A stretch of DNA of 57,091 bases from Pseudanabaena cinerea FACHB-1277. GTDB taxonomy: Bacteria > Cyanobacteriota > Cyanobacteriia > Pseudanabaenales > Pseudanabaenaceae. Position numbers and translations under genes: made by a program. The notes under the pieces are model-generated. The model was not told where the DNA came from. It saw nothing but the letters and a program-made list of their open reading frames with translations, and made no database searches. Shown here piece by piece: positions 36,880 to 45,961 of the stretch; the stretch's first letter is position 1; each line of letters begins with the position of its first letter. The stretch covers positions 1 through 57,091 of the forward strand of contig NZ_JACJPY010000018.1 of assembly GCF_014696345.1 (NCBI RefSeq), read 5' to 3'.

Positions 36880-37881
36880 TTAATTATTGACTGTCCCTGC
36901 ACTAAACACACGCCCAATCACTTCCTCGATCGCTGGCTCACTCACCGCTAGATCTAATACCTCTAACTCCGCCAAAATTTGTGACACCGTGCGGGTTAAA
37001 TCTTCACGCTGCACCAAAAAGCAAACCGATTGACCATCAATATGCAGAATTTGACCATATTTACCAAGAAAGCCTGACAATTCTGCATCAACATTATAAT
37101 TTGCTCCTAGCTCCACCCTGACCTCCCGATAGGGTGCAAAGCTATCATGCAAACTATCGAGACTGCCATCATAGATCAATCCCCCTTGATGGATCAGCAA
37201 TACCCGCTTGCATAGCGCCGTAATGTCCGTCATGTAATGACTGGTCAGCAAAATAGTCGCCCCATAGCGATCGTTATATTCCTTTAAAAACTTACGCACA
37301 CTCGCCTGAGCATTTACATCTAAGCCCAAGGTCGGCTCATCTAAAAATAAAACCTGTGGCTGATGCAGCAGAGCCGCCAATAGCTCCGCCTTCATCCGCT
37401 CCCCTAAAGATAATTTCCGCATTGCCTGACTGAGCTTGCCCTCAAGGGATAACATCTCCGTTAATTCCCCAAGGCGATGCTTAAAGACGTTTTCAGGAAT
37501 ATCATAGACAGCCGCATTCATGCGTAAAGAATCGATCGCTGGTAAATCCCAGATCAATTGCTGCTTTTGTCCCATCACCAGCGTAATTTTCTGCAAAAAG
37601 CCTTGATCCCGCCGAAATGGGATATATCCTGCGACTTGGATCTTGCCTGAAGATGGGTAAACTAACCCCGTTAACATTTTTAAGGTGGTGGTTTTACCTG
37701 CCCCATTTGCGCCCAAAAAACCCACCATTTCCCCCGACTCAATCTCAAAGGAGATATCTTTAACGGCGGCGATCGGGCGATACTGACGATGCCAAAAATG
37801 CTTAAGCGTTGCCACTAGCCCATCTTCTTTGACCGCGATATTATAAACCTTGCTCAAGCCTGAGACATTAACTATTGCCAT
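36880..37881 (-). CDS. ABC transporter ATP-binding protein (ABC-2 exporter type)
   Basis: 333 residues. Walker A GANGAGKTT at 57-65, signature LSLGERMKAE, Walker B VLFLDEPTLGLD, H-loop TSHYM. The N-terminal extension and C-terminal 90-residue domain match the DrrA/NatA-like group of ABC-2 exporters, whose permeases are two separate membrane proteins. None is adjacent on the same strand in this window, so the permeases must be elsewhere. Confidence 0.92.
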   Translation of the reverse strand: MAIVNVSGLSKVYNIAVKEDGLVATLKHFWHRQYRPIAAVKDISFEIESGEMVGFLGANGAGKTTTLKMLTGLVYPSSGKIQVAGYIPFRRDQGFLQKITLVMGQKQQLIWDLPAIDSLRMNAAVYDIPENVFKHRLGELTEMLSLEGKLSQAMRKLSLGERMKAELLAALLHQPQVLFLDEPTLGLDVNAQASVRKFLKEYNDRYGATILLTSHYMTDITALCKRVLLIHQGGLIYDGSLDSLHDSFAPYREVRVELGANYNVDAELSGFLGKYGQILHIDGQSVCFLVQREDLTRTVSQILAELEVLDLAVSEPAIEEVIGRVFSAGTVNN

Positions 37882-38260
37882 AGCACCTACATTACCAACC
37901 TAATCAAAAAGCATTCTGATATACTGTCAACAAGTCAGCAGCATGAACAGCTAGTGAGATTGTCTTCAACCGATCGCATCAATTGTTTAGCCCTGACCCA
38001 GCTATCGATAAAATAAGTAAATTTGGGTATTGAGGGTGATCTAAACCCCATCCCAAGAGCTAAAGTTAAATCAATAAGATCTATTTAAACTAAAATAAAA
38101 CGATAATTTGACGCAATTGGTGTTGATATCGCAATATCCCTTAGCCTATGGTATTTTGGCATTTCGACTATGGAGAAATGTAAATTTCTGTCAGGTTTAA
38201 AAATTTAGTTGCAATTGATAGTAAACACTAGCGTAAAACTGGAAAAGCAGGAAGGCAATT
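37882..38260. other. Intergenic region before the response regulator
   Basis: About 380 AT-rich bases with no coding potential. It should hold the promoter of the response regulator gene; I see no clear operator or RNA structure. Confidence 0.4.
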
Positions 38261-38626
38261 ATGGTTAAAGTCCTTGTGGTGGACGATAGTTCGATGGTGT
38301 TGGAAATGGTCTCAGCACAACTAAAACAACATGGCATGGAAGCGATCGAGGCTAACGATGGCGCTGAGGCTGTGGAAAAGCTCAAGTCTTTTACGCCCGA
38401 TCTTGTGGTTACGGATGTGGTCATGCCCAAAATGAACGGCTATGAACTGTGTCGCTGGATCAAAAGTAATGCCTCTACTAAAGATGTCCCTGTGATTATG
38501 TGTACCACCAAAAGTGAGGAATTTGATAAATATTGGGGTATGAAGCAGGGAGCTGATGCCTATTTAACCAAGCCCTACCACCCGCCCGAATTAATCAAAA
38601 CTATTAAGCAATTACTAAATAATTGA
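38261..38626 (+). CDS. CheY-like single-domain response regulator
   Basis: 121 residues, only a receiver domain: acidic pair DD (9-10), phosphoacceptor Asp53 region in VVTDVVMPKMNG, Thr/Ser switch in CTTK, and Lys in TKPY. It resembles the PilH/PixH group used in phototaxis and type IV pilus control in cyanobacteria, but no che/pil genes are next to it. The likely start has GCAGGAAGG upstream. A strong hairpin terminator follows. Confidence 0.92.
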   Translation: MVKVLVVDDSSMVLEMVSAQLKQHGMEAIEANDGAEAVEKLKSFTPDLVVTDVVMPKMNGYELCRWIKSNASTKDVPVIMCTTKSEEFDKYWGMKQGADAYLTKPYHPPELIKTIKQLLNN

Positions 38627-38661
38627 TCGATGAAAGCGATGCAAACGCCGCTTTTATTGAC

Positions 38662-38710
38662 AAAAGATTCTAAAAGCCTTGCCTCGCATTGCTTTCAGAA
38701 TCTTTTAGGT
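38662..38710 (+). terminator. Rho-independent terminator
   Basis: AAAAGATTCTAAAAGC (38662-38677) pairs with GCTTTCAGAATCTTTT (38691-38706), one mismatch. Closes the response regulator gene. Confidence 0.75.
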
Positions 38711-38740
38711 TTATAAGTCAGCGCAAAGATCTGACACAAA

Positions 38741-39601
38741 ATGACAAATTTTTATCTTGGCTGTGCCGTGTGGGCTTTTCAGGGATGGAGCGGCGACTTT
38801 TATCCTAGGGGAAGTCGATCAACGGAATATCTCAATCTCTACAGCGATCGCCTACTAACTGTTGAGGTCAACTCCACCTTTTACGTGATCCCCGATCGCC
38901 AAACCCTTGAACGTTGGGCTGCCAGCACACCCAATAATTTCAGATTTTGCCCAAAATATCCCAAGCAACTTAGCCACAACGGATTGCTACTTCCCTTTCT
39001 AGAGCAGGGACAAAATTTCTTGAAACTCATGGCAGCTTTAGGCGATCGCCTCGGTGTAATTTTTATGCAGTTGCCACCTAGCTATAGTCCCCAGAATTTT
39101 GATGATCTCTCCCAATTTCTAACAGCGATCGCCAGTAATTCCCCCCATCGCCTTGCCCTCGAAATCCGCCATCGCGATTGGTTTGAATTAATCCACAGCG
39201 ATCGGCTCAATGGTTTGCTTAGCAGTCTAGGCATCGGTCGTGTCCTGCTCGACTCGCGCCCGATCTATGATGCAGCCTCACCGCCAATTACACAGCAGCG
39301 CCGCAAGCCTAATTTACCTCTCCAGCCAGTCGTAACCGCCCCCTTTAGTATTGTCCGTTTTGTCAGCCATCCTCAAGCGGATCTCAATTTTAAATTTTGG
39401 CAAGAATGGACAGGCTATTTGCAAGAGTGGTTGGCTAAGGGTACGGAGGTATATTTTTTTGTGCATTGCCCAATTGAGGAGCGATCGCCCCACAATGCAA
39501 AGAATTTTCAAGAAATCTTGGAAAAAGCAAATCTAGCAATTCCCCCTTTACCTTGGCAAAGTCTAACTCCACCACCGCAGCAGCTTACACTCTGGTCTTG
39601 A
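38741..39601 (+). CDS. DUF72 family protein (YecE-like)
   Basis: 286 residues. Typical opening FYLGCAVWAFQGWSGDFYP, then the TIM-barrel-like pattern with VEVNSTFY, FCPKYPKQLSH and the late segment EVYFFVHCPIEERSPHNA. The family is widespread, structurally a beta/alpha barrel; its reaction is not known. Full length. It lies after a terminator and has its own transcription unit. Confidence 0.9.
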   Translation: MTNFYLGCAVWAFQGWSGDFYPRGSRSTEYLNLYSDRLLTVEVNSTFYVIPDRQTLERWAASTPNNFRFCPKYPKQLSHNGLLLPFLEQGQNFLKLMAALGDRLGVIFMQLPPSYSPQNFDDLSQFLTAIASNSPHRLALEIRHRDWFELIHSDRLNGLLSSLGIGRVLLDSRPIYDAASPPITQQRRKPNLPLQPVVTAPFSIVRFVSHPQADLNFKFWQEWTGYLQEWLAKGTEVYFFVHCPIEERSPHNAKNFQEILEKANLAIPPLPWQSLTPPPQQLTLWS

Positions 39602-39858
39602 AATAAACCTATAAGTTCTCGGATTTACGAATTTCTTGCAAATATGTCATTCACCTTTGCCTGATTAAAAAAATCGGGGATCTTAATCTGTTTTTTTTAA
39701 GATTCTATATCTAGCTAAGTTGGAGGACAAATAAGCTAAGTTCGCGGATAAGCCTTGAAAAATGTTATGGTAAATTCATCAAATAAATGTTTATAGTTGC
39801 CCTTGTCGAATTTGATGTCGTACAAGACAAGAGTTAAATATATGATTAACAGACGCTG

Positions 39859-40245
39859 ATGAAAGAAAGGCAAGCAGCTTATTTAGAACGAAGCATCAAA
39901 GCTATTATTAGGTGTCAAAACCATATACAGTGGAAACCTGAAAAAGCAATCCCTCATTTAGCAAAAAGAATTCGTTTAGGACATTTACCTGAAAATTCTA
40001 CAATAATCCAATATCAAGAACTAATTCATCAAGTTATTACAGATTCTAAAGCCAAAGTTTACATCTATTTGTATGGATCAACAGCTTACCCAACTATTAC
40101 ATCAATAATCGAAGAGAAGCTATGGTTAGTAATGATTGGAATAGACGGAATCCTAGAAACGGCTTTTCCTCCTGAAGATCCTGATAACTATTTAAGTAAT
40201 CCAAATTTTGTATTCATTGGGATATTAGAGGAGTTACTAAAATGA
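39859..40245 (+). CDS. Possible RNase toxin of a two-gene module (128 aa)
   Basis: 128 residues. The N-terminal half is helical and basic; the C-terminal half (YIYLYGSTAYPT...KLWLVMIGIDGILETAFPPED) resembles the closing strands of BECR-fold ribonuclease toxins (a conserved 'W-V-V-dG-TaFP' ending). This is a resemblance from memory, not a confirmed match. The stop overlaps the next start (ATGA), as in toxin-antitoxin operons. The region is AT-rich compared with flanking genes and has few HIP1 sites, suggesting transfer. Confidence 0.5.
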   Translation: MKERQAAYLERSIKAIIRCQNHIQWKPEKAIPHLAKRIRLGHLPENSTIIQYQELIHQVITDSKAKVYIYLYGSTAYPTITSIIEEKLWLVMIGIDGILETAFPPEDPDNYLSNPNFVFIGILEELLK

Positions 40246-40556
40246 ACAAGACGTTAAAAAATTATCACTTTAGCTTAGATTATCCAGATGTGAGTGGCGC
40301 AGAATTATTAGAAGTTTTAGCAATTAGAGATCAAATTGCTACTTTAGAATCAGCATTCAGTTCAGAAGAGCAAAAAATTTTATTTGAAGCAGATCGAAAA
40401 CTAATTGCCAATGCAGTAGTTTTTTGTCAAGAAATTTCTCATTTTGTTAACTTGTATGAGCATCGCAAAAAGAATAATATTTCACCACAAAAATGGTGGT
40501 GGTATTTAGATGTTTTAGTAAATGTTCATGAGCACCTGATTCCTGTAGCAGCCTAA
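40242..40556 (+). CDS. Partner of the putative toxin (104 aa)
   Basis: Starts in an ATGA overlap with the gene before. Acidic, helical protein with a Trp cluster (KWWWYLD, about residues 86-92). It has no DNA-binding motif, so if this is a toxin-antitoxin pair it would neutralise by protein contact. Function otherwise unknown. Confidence 0.5.
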   Translation: MNKTLKNYHFSLDYPDVSGAELLEVLAIRDQIATLESAFSSEEQKILFEADRKLIANAVVFCQEISHFVNLYEHRKKNNISPQKWWWYLDVLVNVHEHLIPVAA

Positions 40557-40672
40557 ACAAACTTATAGCGTTTTTCTACCTTGGGACTTTCAAAAATATT
40601 GCTGAGTTTTAAGTAAGTGCCAAGCGCTGTAAAGGAATAATGTGATAAAATTTGCCATAATCAGCGCCGTGA

Positions 40673-41848
<1,176 letters not shown>

Positions 41849-41983
41849 TAGATCGATGTTTCCTAAAACAATGTAGCGATCGCACCGTTAAGGATTGCTT
41901 TCGCTAACTATACCTGTGTTGCCCTGATTGGCTAAGCAGCAAGAGATTTATCATCGGCATTGTGCGTAACATGAATTAAAGAA

Positions 41984-42150
41984 GTGAACTACCAGACGCA
42001 GACCGCTTAGGCGGTACAGGGCTGGCTTCCTGATTCAACGGGGATAGCGTCCAACAAAACCGAAGTTTTACCAGATCGACTTACATCTCCTCCACAGGCC
42101 GACTCGCTAGTTCCTAACGAGATAATCCGCAAGGCTTCATTTCTAATGTT
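41984..42150 (-). ncRNA. Predicted TnpB guide (omega) RNA scaffold and IS right end
   Basis: On the - strand the tnpB 3' end runs into ACCGCCTAAGCGGT, a hairpin overlapping the stop codon, then GCGTCTGGTAGTTCAC, which I take as the IS right end at 41984. In the TnpB systems studied, the RNA made from this region guides the nuclease and the bases just outside the end are the guide; here they read TTCTTTAATTCATG. The 5' limit of the RNA is arbitrary. Confidence 0.5.
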
Positions 42151-43200
42151 TATCGCTGCATTTACATCACGGTCATGATGCGTACCACAATGCTTACAAG
42201 TCCATGCCCTAACATCAAGATTGAGGTTGTCAACTCGATTTAGGCATACATGGCAAGTTTTAGAACTAGGGAACCATCGATCAATCTCGATATATTGCCT
42301 TCCTTCACTTTCAGCCTTGTATTTGAGCATTGTACAGAACATACCCCAGCCAACATCGCTAATCGCCTTGGCTAAATTATGGTTTTTAACCAGGCCCTTG
42401 ATGTTGAGATTTTCCACTGCAATAACTTGGTTTTCGTTGACTATCTTGCGGGATAGTTTGTGCAGAAAATCTTCGCGACATCTGGCAATTTTGGCGTGAA
42501 CTTTTGCCACGGCCAATCTTGCCTTTTTACGGTTCTGACTATCCTTCTTTTTCTTCGATAGCTTTTGCTGTTTGCGCTTTAAGTTGCGCTGATGTTTGGC
42601 AAATAATTTAGGATTATCAAACTTAGAGCCGTCACTGGTAATCGCAAAATGGGTTAGTCCCACATCAATACCAATAGCTTTGTCCACTGATACTAATTTA
42701 GGATTAGCTTTGCCATCGTCAACCAAGACAGATACAAAGTGCTTACCGTCAGGATTGCGAGAAACAGTGACAGTTTTGATAGTTCCTTCAAAGTCACGAT
42801 GACGCTGACAGTGGACTAAGCCGATCTTAGGTAGATTAATTTTGTCACCATCAAACTTGACGTTCTGAGGGTAACTAATTGACTGCCTACCATGCTTTGA
42901 TTTGAACTTAGGCAACATAGCCCGTTTATCAAAGAAGTTTTTATAGGCAGTGGACAAGTTCAAAGCTACTACTTGCAAACATTGAGAATATGGCTCAGTT
43001 AGCCATTCATATTCTTTCTTGAGTGCAGGAAGTAAGCCTTGTATATACGCTCTAGTTAGCCCTTTACCAGTAGTTTTGTAAGTTTCTTGGCATAGGTTTA
43101 AGGCATAGTTCCAGAACCATCTCGCACAGCCAAAAGACTTGGCAAGCAAGGTTTCTTGCTCACTTGTGGGATGAATTCTGTACTTGTATGCTTTATACAT
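42007..43200 (-). CDS. tnpB: IS200/IS605-family TnpB (RNA-guided nuclease)
   Basis: 397 residues. N-terminal helix-turn-helix part (1-50), wedge/REC-like region, split RuvC domain with Asp179 (GIDVGL), Glu263 (VENLN) and Asp345 (DRDVNAA), and a zinc ribbon with Cys316/Cys319 and Cys335/Cys338. All catalytic residues are present, so it may be active. No tnpA is adjacent: this is an IS1341-type stand-alone element that depends on a TnpA elsewhere to move. A Lys-rich stretch (208-230) probably binds RNA. Confidence 0.93.
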   Translation of the reverse strand: MYKAYKYRIHPTSEQETLLAKSFGCARWFWNYALNLCQETYKTTGKGLTRAYIQGLLPALKKEYEWLTEPYSQCLQVVALNLSTAYKNFFDKRAMLPKFKSKHGRQSISYPQNVKFDGDKINLPKIGLVHCQRHRDFEGTIKTVTVSRNPDGKHFVSVLVDDGKANPKLVSVDKAIGIDVGLTHFAITSDGSKFDNPKLFAKHQRNLKRKQQKLSKKKKDSQNRKKARLAVAKVHAKIARCREDFLHKLSRKIVNENQVIAVENLNIKGLVKNHNLAKAISDVGWGMFCTMLKYKAESEGRQYIEIDRWFPSSKTCHVCLNRVDNLNLDVRAWTCKHCGTHHDRDVNAAINIRNEALRIISLGTSESACGGDVSRSGKTSVLLDAIPVESGSQPCTA

Positions 43201-43282
43201 TTATCAAGAATATCGAATACTGATAAGCTAACTATAGCATAGATAACTTCTATTGATTCGAGAATCGCCCAATTTATTGTCG

Positions 43283-43345
43283 GGCTGCACTTTCATCCCG
43301 CCACTCATCCTTGTAAACGGATAGAGTGCGGGACTTCCCGTTCGC
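43283..43345. other. Imperfect palindrome, likely IS left end
   Basis: On the - strand CCCGCACTCTATCC, eight-base loop, GGATGAGTGGCGGG: a 14-15 bp stem with two bulges about 100 bases upstream of tnpB. IS605-type left ends carry such bulged hairpins for single-strand recognition by TnpA. The exact left boundary is not defined. Confidence 0.5.
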
Positions 43346-43347
43346 GT

Positions 43348-43373
43348 TAGTTAAAAAAGCGCCGCTTTTTTAA
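43348..43373 (-). terminator. Terminator of the DUF4090-like gene
   Basis: A6, GCGGCGC-type short stem, T6 (AAAAAAGCG/CGCTTTTTT). Confidence 0.7.
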
Positions 43374-43394
43374 TTCTTTTTTGAACTGCGCGGA

Positions 43395-43694
43395 TTATTT
43401 ATTGTAGTAATAGGCGATGTCCTTTTCTTTTAAAGGGGCAAAACCTGCGTCTAACAGCTTTTGATTGAGTTCATCTTGGGGAATATGCTTTGCGCCGATG
43501 CGGACAATGCGCGATCGCATCGTATTTGTCACACCACTGCGCTGGCGACCCGCTTCTAGTGCCATGACGCTATTATATAAATCTAGTTTTTTGGGATCAA
43601 TGGCTGTCCCGTCAAAATCAATACCTTGGGCGATCGCCACATCAATGGCATCAGCGCCCGTTGTTTGAGCGTTTTCTTGAGAATTTTCAGACAT
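43395..43694 (-). CDS. DUF4090-like cyanobacterial protein (99 aa)
   Basis: Contains the conserved-looking blocks GADAIDVAIAQGIDFDGT, LYNSVMALEAGRQRSGV and MRSRIVRIGAKHIPQ, which I recall from a short protein family found across cyanobacteria (DUF4090). The N-terminal 12 residues are a variable tail. No catalytic motif; function unknown. Monocistronic with its own terminator. Confidence 0.8.
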   Translation of the reverse strand: MSENSQENAQTTGADAIDVAIAQGIDFDGTAIDPKKLDLYNSVMALEAGRQRSGVTNTMRSRIVRIGAKHIPQDELNQKLLDAGFAPLKEKDIAYYYNK

Positions 43695-43747
43695 AAATAA
43701 AAACCAAATATTTATTGAGAGTGTTGCATTGCATCACTCTCAACAAA

Positions 43748-44443
43748 TTACCATTGAACGCGATACATACAAAACAATGCTCCATCTTTTTGGGCGGTGA
43801 TTTTCCCGCCCATTGACCGTACTAGATCAATAATTTCATTAAGCGGCGTGAGATAAACTTCAGCCCCTAAGTAGGTTTCTAAAATCGCCCAATTTTCGGC
43901 AAGTTCCAAATCAGGGGCGATCGCATCAAAAATGAATAACCCATTGGGTTTCAAGACCCGCTTTGCCTCCTGCAAGACCAACTGCCAATATGCTAGAGGG
44001 TAATAACAACTGAACCCTGTGGCAATGACGCGATCGAATATCGCATTTTCATAATTTAAGCGGTGCGCTGCCCCATGCTGCACTCCCTTAAACAGCTTGG
44101 AGTTAAGCTGCGAACCCCTAGAGTTAAGGGCATCCTTCGCCACAAAACTAATTTCCTGACCATAAAAATACACTTCCCAATCGCGCCAAGGATAGATCAA
44201 AAAACTGACCCCACAGCCAATATCTAGGCATCGCTGATTTTTTTGAAACTGTGCCAATTCCCAAAAAGGCGAGGCAATTTTGCTAGAGAGCGTATGACTC
44301 ACCCATTCTCGAAACAATGGCATGGACTCTACCTCCGAGGGCAAATCAAACGCCTCATTGCGATATTCGCGATCATAACGCTGCTGTACTGGCGCGATCG
44401 CCTCTGTCCATTCATCCACATGAGCAGTAAAAGCTTTATTCAT
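43748..44443 (-). CDS. SAM-dependent methyltransferase (class I)
   Basis: 231 residues. Motif I LDIGCGVSFLIYPW (about 72-85) binds SAM, with post-I acidic GQEIS and a later LQEAKRVLKPNGLFIFDA block typical of class I methyltransferases. The N-terminal 60 residues form a cap with the first helix. Substrate unknown. Not overlapping with its neighbours. Confidence 0.88.
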   Translation of the reverse strand: MNKAFTAHVDEWTEAIAPVQQRYDREYRNEAFDLPSEVESMPLFREWVSHTLSSKIASPFWELAQFQKNQRCLDIGCGVSFLIYPWRDWEVYFYGQEISFVAKDALNSRGSQLNSKLFKGVQHGAAHRLNYENAIFDRVIATGFSCYYPLAYWQLVLQEAKRVLKPNGLFIFDAIAPDLELAENWAILETYLGAEVYLTPLNEIIDLVRSMGGKITAQKDGALFCMYRVQW

Positions 44444-44571
44444 AGAAACTCAATATTTTTATAAATTGATCATCTAGTTTTTTATATTCAATAAACAACC
44501 ATAGGTGATTATCGGTTATTCCCAAGGGCGTGATCACGCTTTTGTGAAATAGCCTTAGACGCTTTGCCCTT

Positions 44572-45600
44572 TTAAATGTTGCTGACCTGCTCAATCCAGT
44601 CAAAAAAACGATTCCAAGCCCACCATCGATCGCGATCACCATATTCATGTTGACAATGCTTGCTGCTCACATAGCCCACATGACCGCCATATTCAGTGAG
44701 CAATAGAGAAATGGCAGGATTATTGGCAGCAATTTTTTGCAAATCTGGAATAATAGTTGGGTCAAATAGGGGATCATTGGCGGCATATATAATTAGGGTC
44801 GGTTTCTGCAAATTGGGCATGAAGTGTAGAGGGCAACTTGCGTCATAATATTCGGCAACGGAGGCAAAACCCAATTTGCCAATCGTTAGTTCATGGTCAA
44901 AGCCCCAAATACTATTGGCTCGCTCTACTGCCGCTTGATCAATGGCTTCAGGATAATTTTTTGCCATTTTACGCGCCAATTTCTTCAGTTCACGGGCGAT
45001 GGACTTTTCTAAATATTTGCCAAATTCATCTTTGACTAAATAGGTCAGCGATCGGGTGGAGTCCACGCTAGGACAGATCACTGCGCCCCCCGCAATGTCA
45101 CTATTGGCGATCGCCTCCCCAGCCTTGATGCCCCATAGTGCCAACTGTCCACCAAGGGAATAGCCTGTCAACCAAAAGGGCGCAGGACAACCAAATTCTT
45201 TAGCAGTTTTGGCAATACAAATATAGTCTTCTCCCTCATAGATGCCATCGGAGGTCAGCGCTGGTGATAGCTCTGCGGTTTTGCCATGCGCTCGCCAGTC
45301 AAATAGCACCACTGCATAACCAAGGGCGATCGCTTTGCGTCCCAGAATTTTTAAAAACCATTGATTATCAAGATCCCCTGTAATGCCGTAAGTACCAACA
45401 ATTGTCCCTTTGATTTTGTCAACCTTAGGAATGGCATATTTGCCAAAAATAGGCACACCATTTGCGCCAATAAAAATATGCTCTTGATAGTTTGGCTCTG
45501 GCTCAAGGGTAAAGTTTTCCCATGTTTGGCTCAGCCTCAAAGCCGTGTAAAGGGTCATCAGCAAACCATTTTGCAAATGCCAAGGCGGGGTATAGGTCAT
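44572..45600 (-). CDS. Alpha/beta hydrolase, YheT/EMB8-like
   Basis: 342 residues from ATG 45600. Nucleophile elbow GYSLGG, oxyanion region VGTYGITGDLDNQWF, Asp in NDPLFDP and late His in YGGHVGY give a complete catalytic triad. The family includes E. coli YheT. The frame is open to 45630, but those codons lie within a perfect hairpin (45611-45653), so the shorter start is preferred. Substrate unknown. Confidence 0.85.
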   Translation of the reverse strand: MTYTPPWHLQNGLLMTLYTALRLSQTWENFTLEPEPNYQEHIFIGANGVPIFGKYAIPKVDKIKGTIVGTYGITGDLDNQWFLKILGRKAIALGYAVVLFDWRAHGKTAELSPALTSDGIYEGEDYICIAKTAKEFGCPAPFWLTGYSLGGQLALWGIKAGEAIANSDIAGGAVICPSVDSTRSLTYLVKDEFGKYLEKSIARELKKLARKMAKNYPEAIDQAAVERANSIWGFDHELTIGKLGFASVAEYYDASCPLHFMPNLQKPTLIIYAANDPLFDPTIIPDLQKIAANNPAISLLLTEYGGHVGYVSSKHCQHEYGDRDRWWAWNRFFDWIEQVSNI

Positions 45601-45610
45601 GTCATCTATA

Positions 45611-45653
45611 AAAATTGGGTTAAGCATCACGTTGTGATGCTTAACCCAATTTT
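45611..45653. other. Perfect hairpin at the 5' end of the hydrolase gene
   Basis: AATTGGGTTAAGCATCAC, three-base loop, GTGATGCTTAACCCAATT: an 18-base perfect stem just upstream of the ATG at 45600. It could be a terminator of upstream transcription or a structured leader. Confidence 0.75.
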
Positions 45654-45685
45654 ATATTAAACACTCTTTAGGCTAGGTGTATTAG

Positions 45686-45736
45686 CGAAGAAGTTTTGAA
45701 AGGGCGGCTTCGCCGTCTTTTTAAAACTTCTTCGAG
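45686..45736. terminator. Hairpin terminator next to tRNA-Ser
   Basis: GAAGAAGTTTTGAAAGGGCGGC, TTCG loop, CCGTCTTTTTAAAACTTCTTC; lies downstream of the tRNA on the - strand. Confidence 0.8.
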
Positions 45737-45742
45737 TTTTGA

Positions 45743-45829
45743 CGGAGAGAGAGGGATTCGAACCCTCGTTAAAGTTTCCCCTAAACAGCATTTCCAGTGC
45801 TGCGCCTTCAACCACTCGGCCATCTCTCC
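45743..45829 (-). tRNA. tRNA-Ser(GGA)
   Basis: Class II tRNA with acceptor GGAGAGA/TCTCTCC, anticodon arm CAGCA CTGGAAA TGCTG (anticodon GGA), a long variable arm around TTTAGGGGAAACTTTAAC, and T arm GAGGG TTCGAAT CCCTC; discriminator G as in serine tRNAs. CCA not encoded. Confidence 0.95.
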
Positions 45830-45961
45830 TCGCTGACGTTGCAAGTAAATTACTTGATTTGTCGTGCGGATATTTATCATACCAAAGCTTGGTACATATG
45901 CAAGCCCTGAAGATTTTTTTTGTAATTTAGGTTTGAAAACTGACCAAATCAATGCAGGTAT

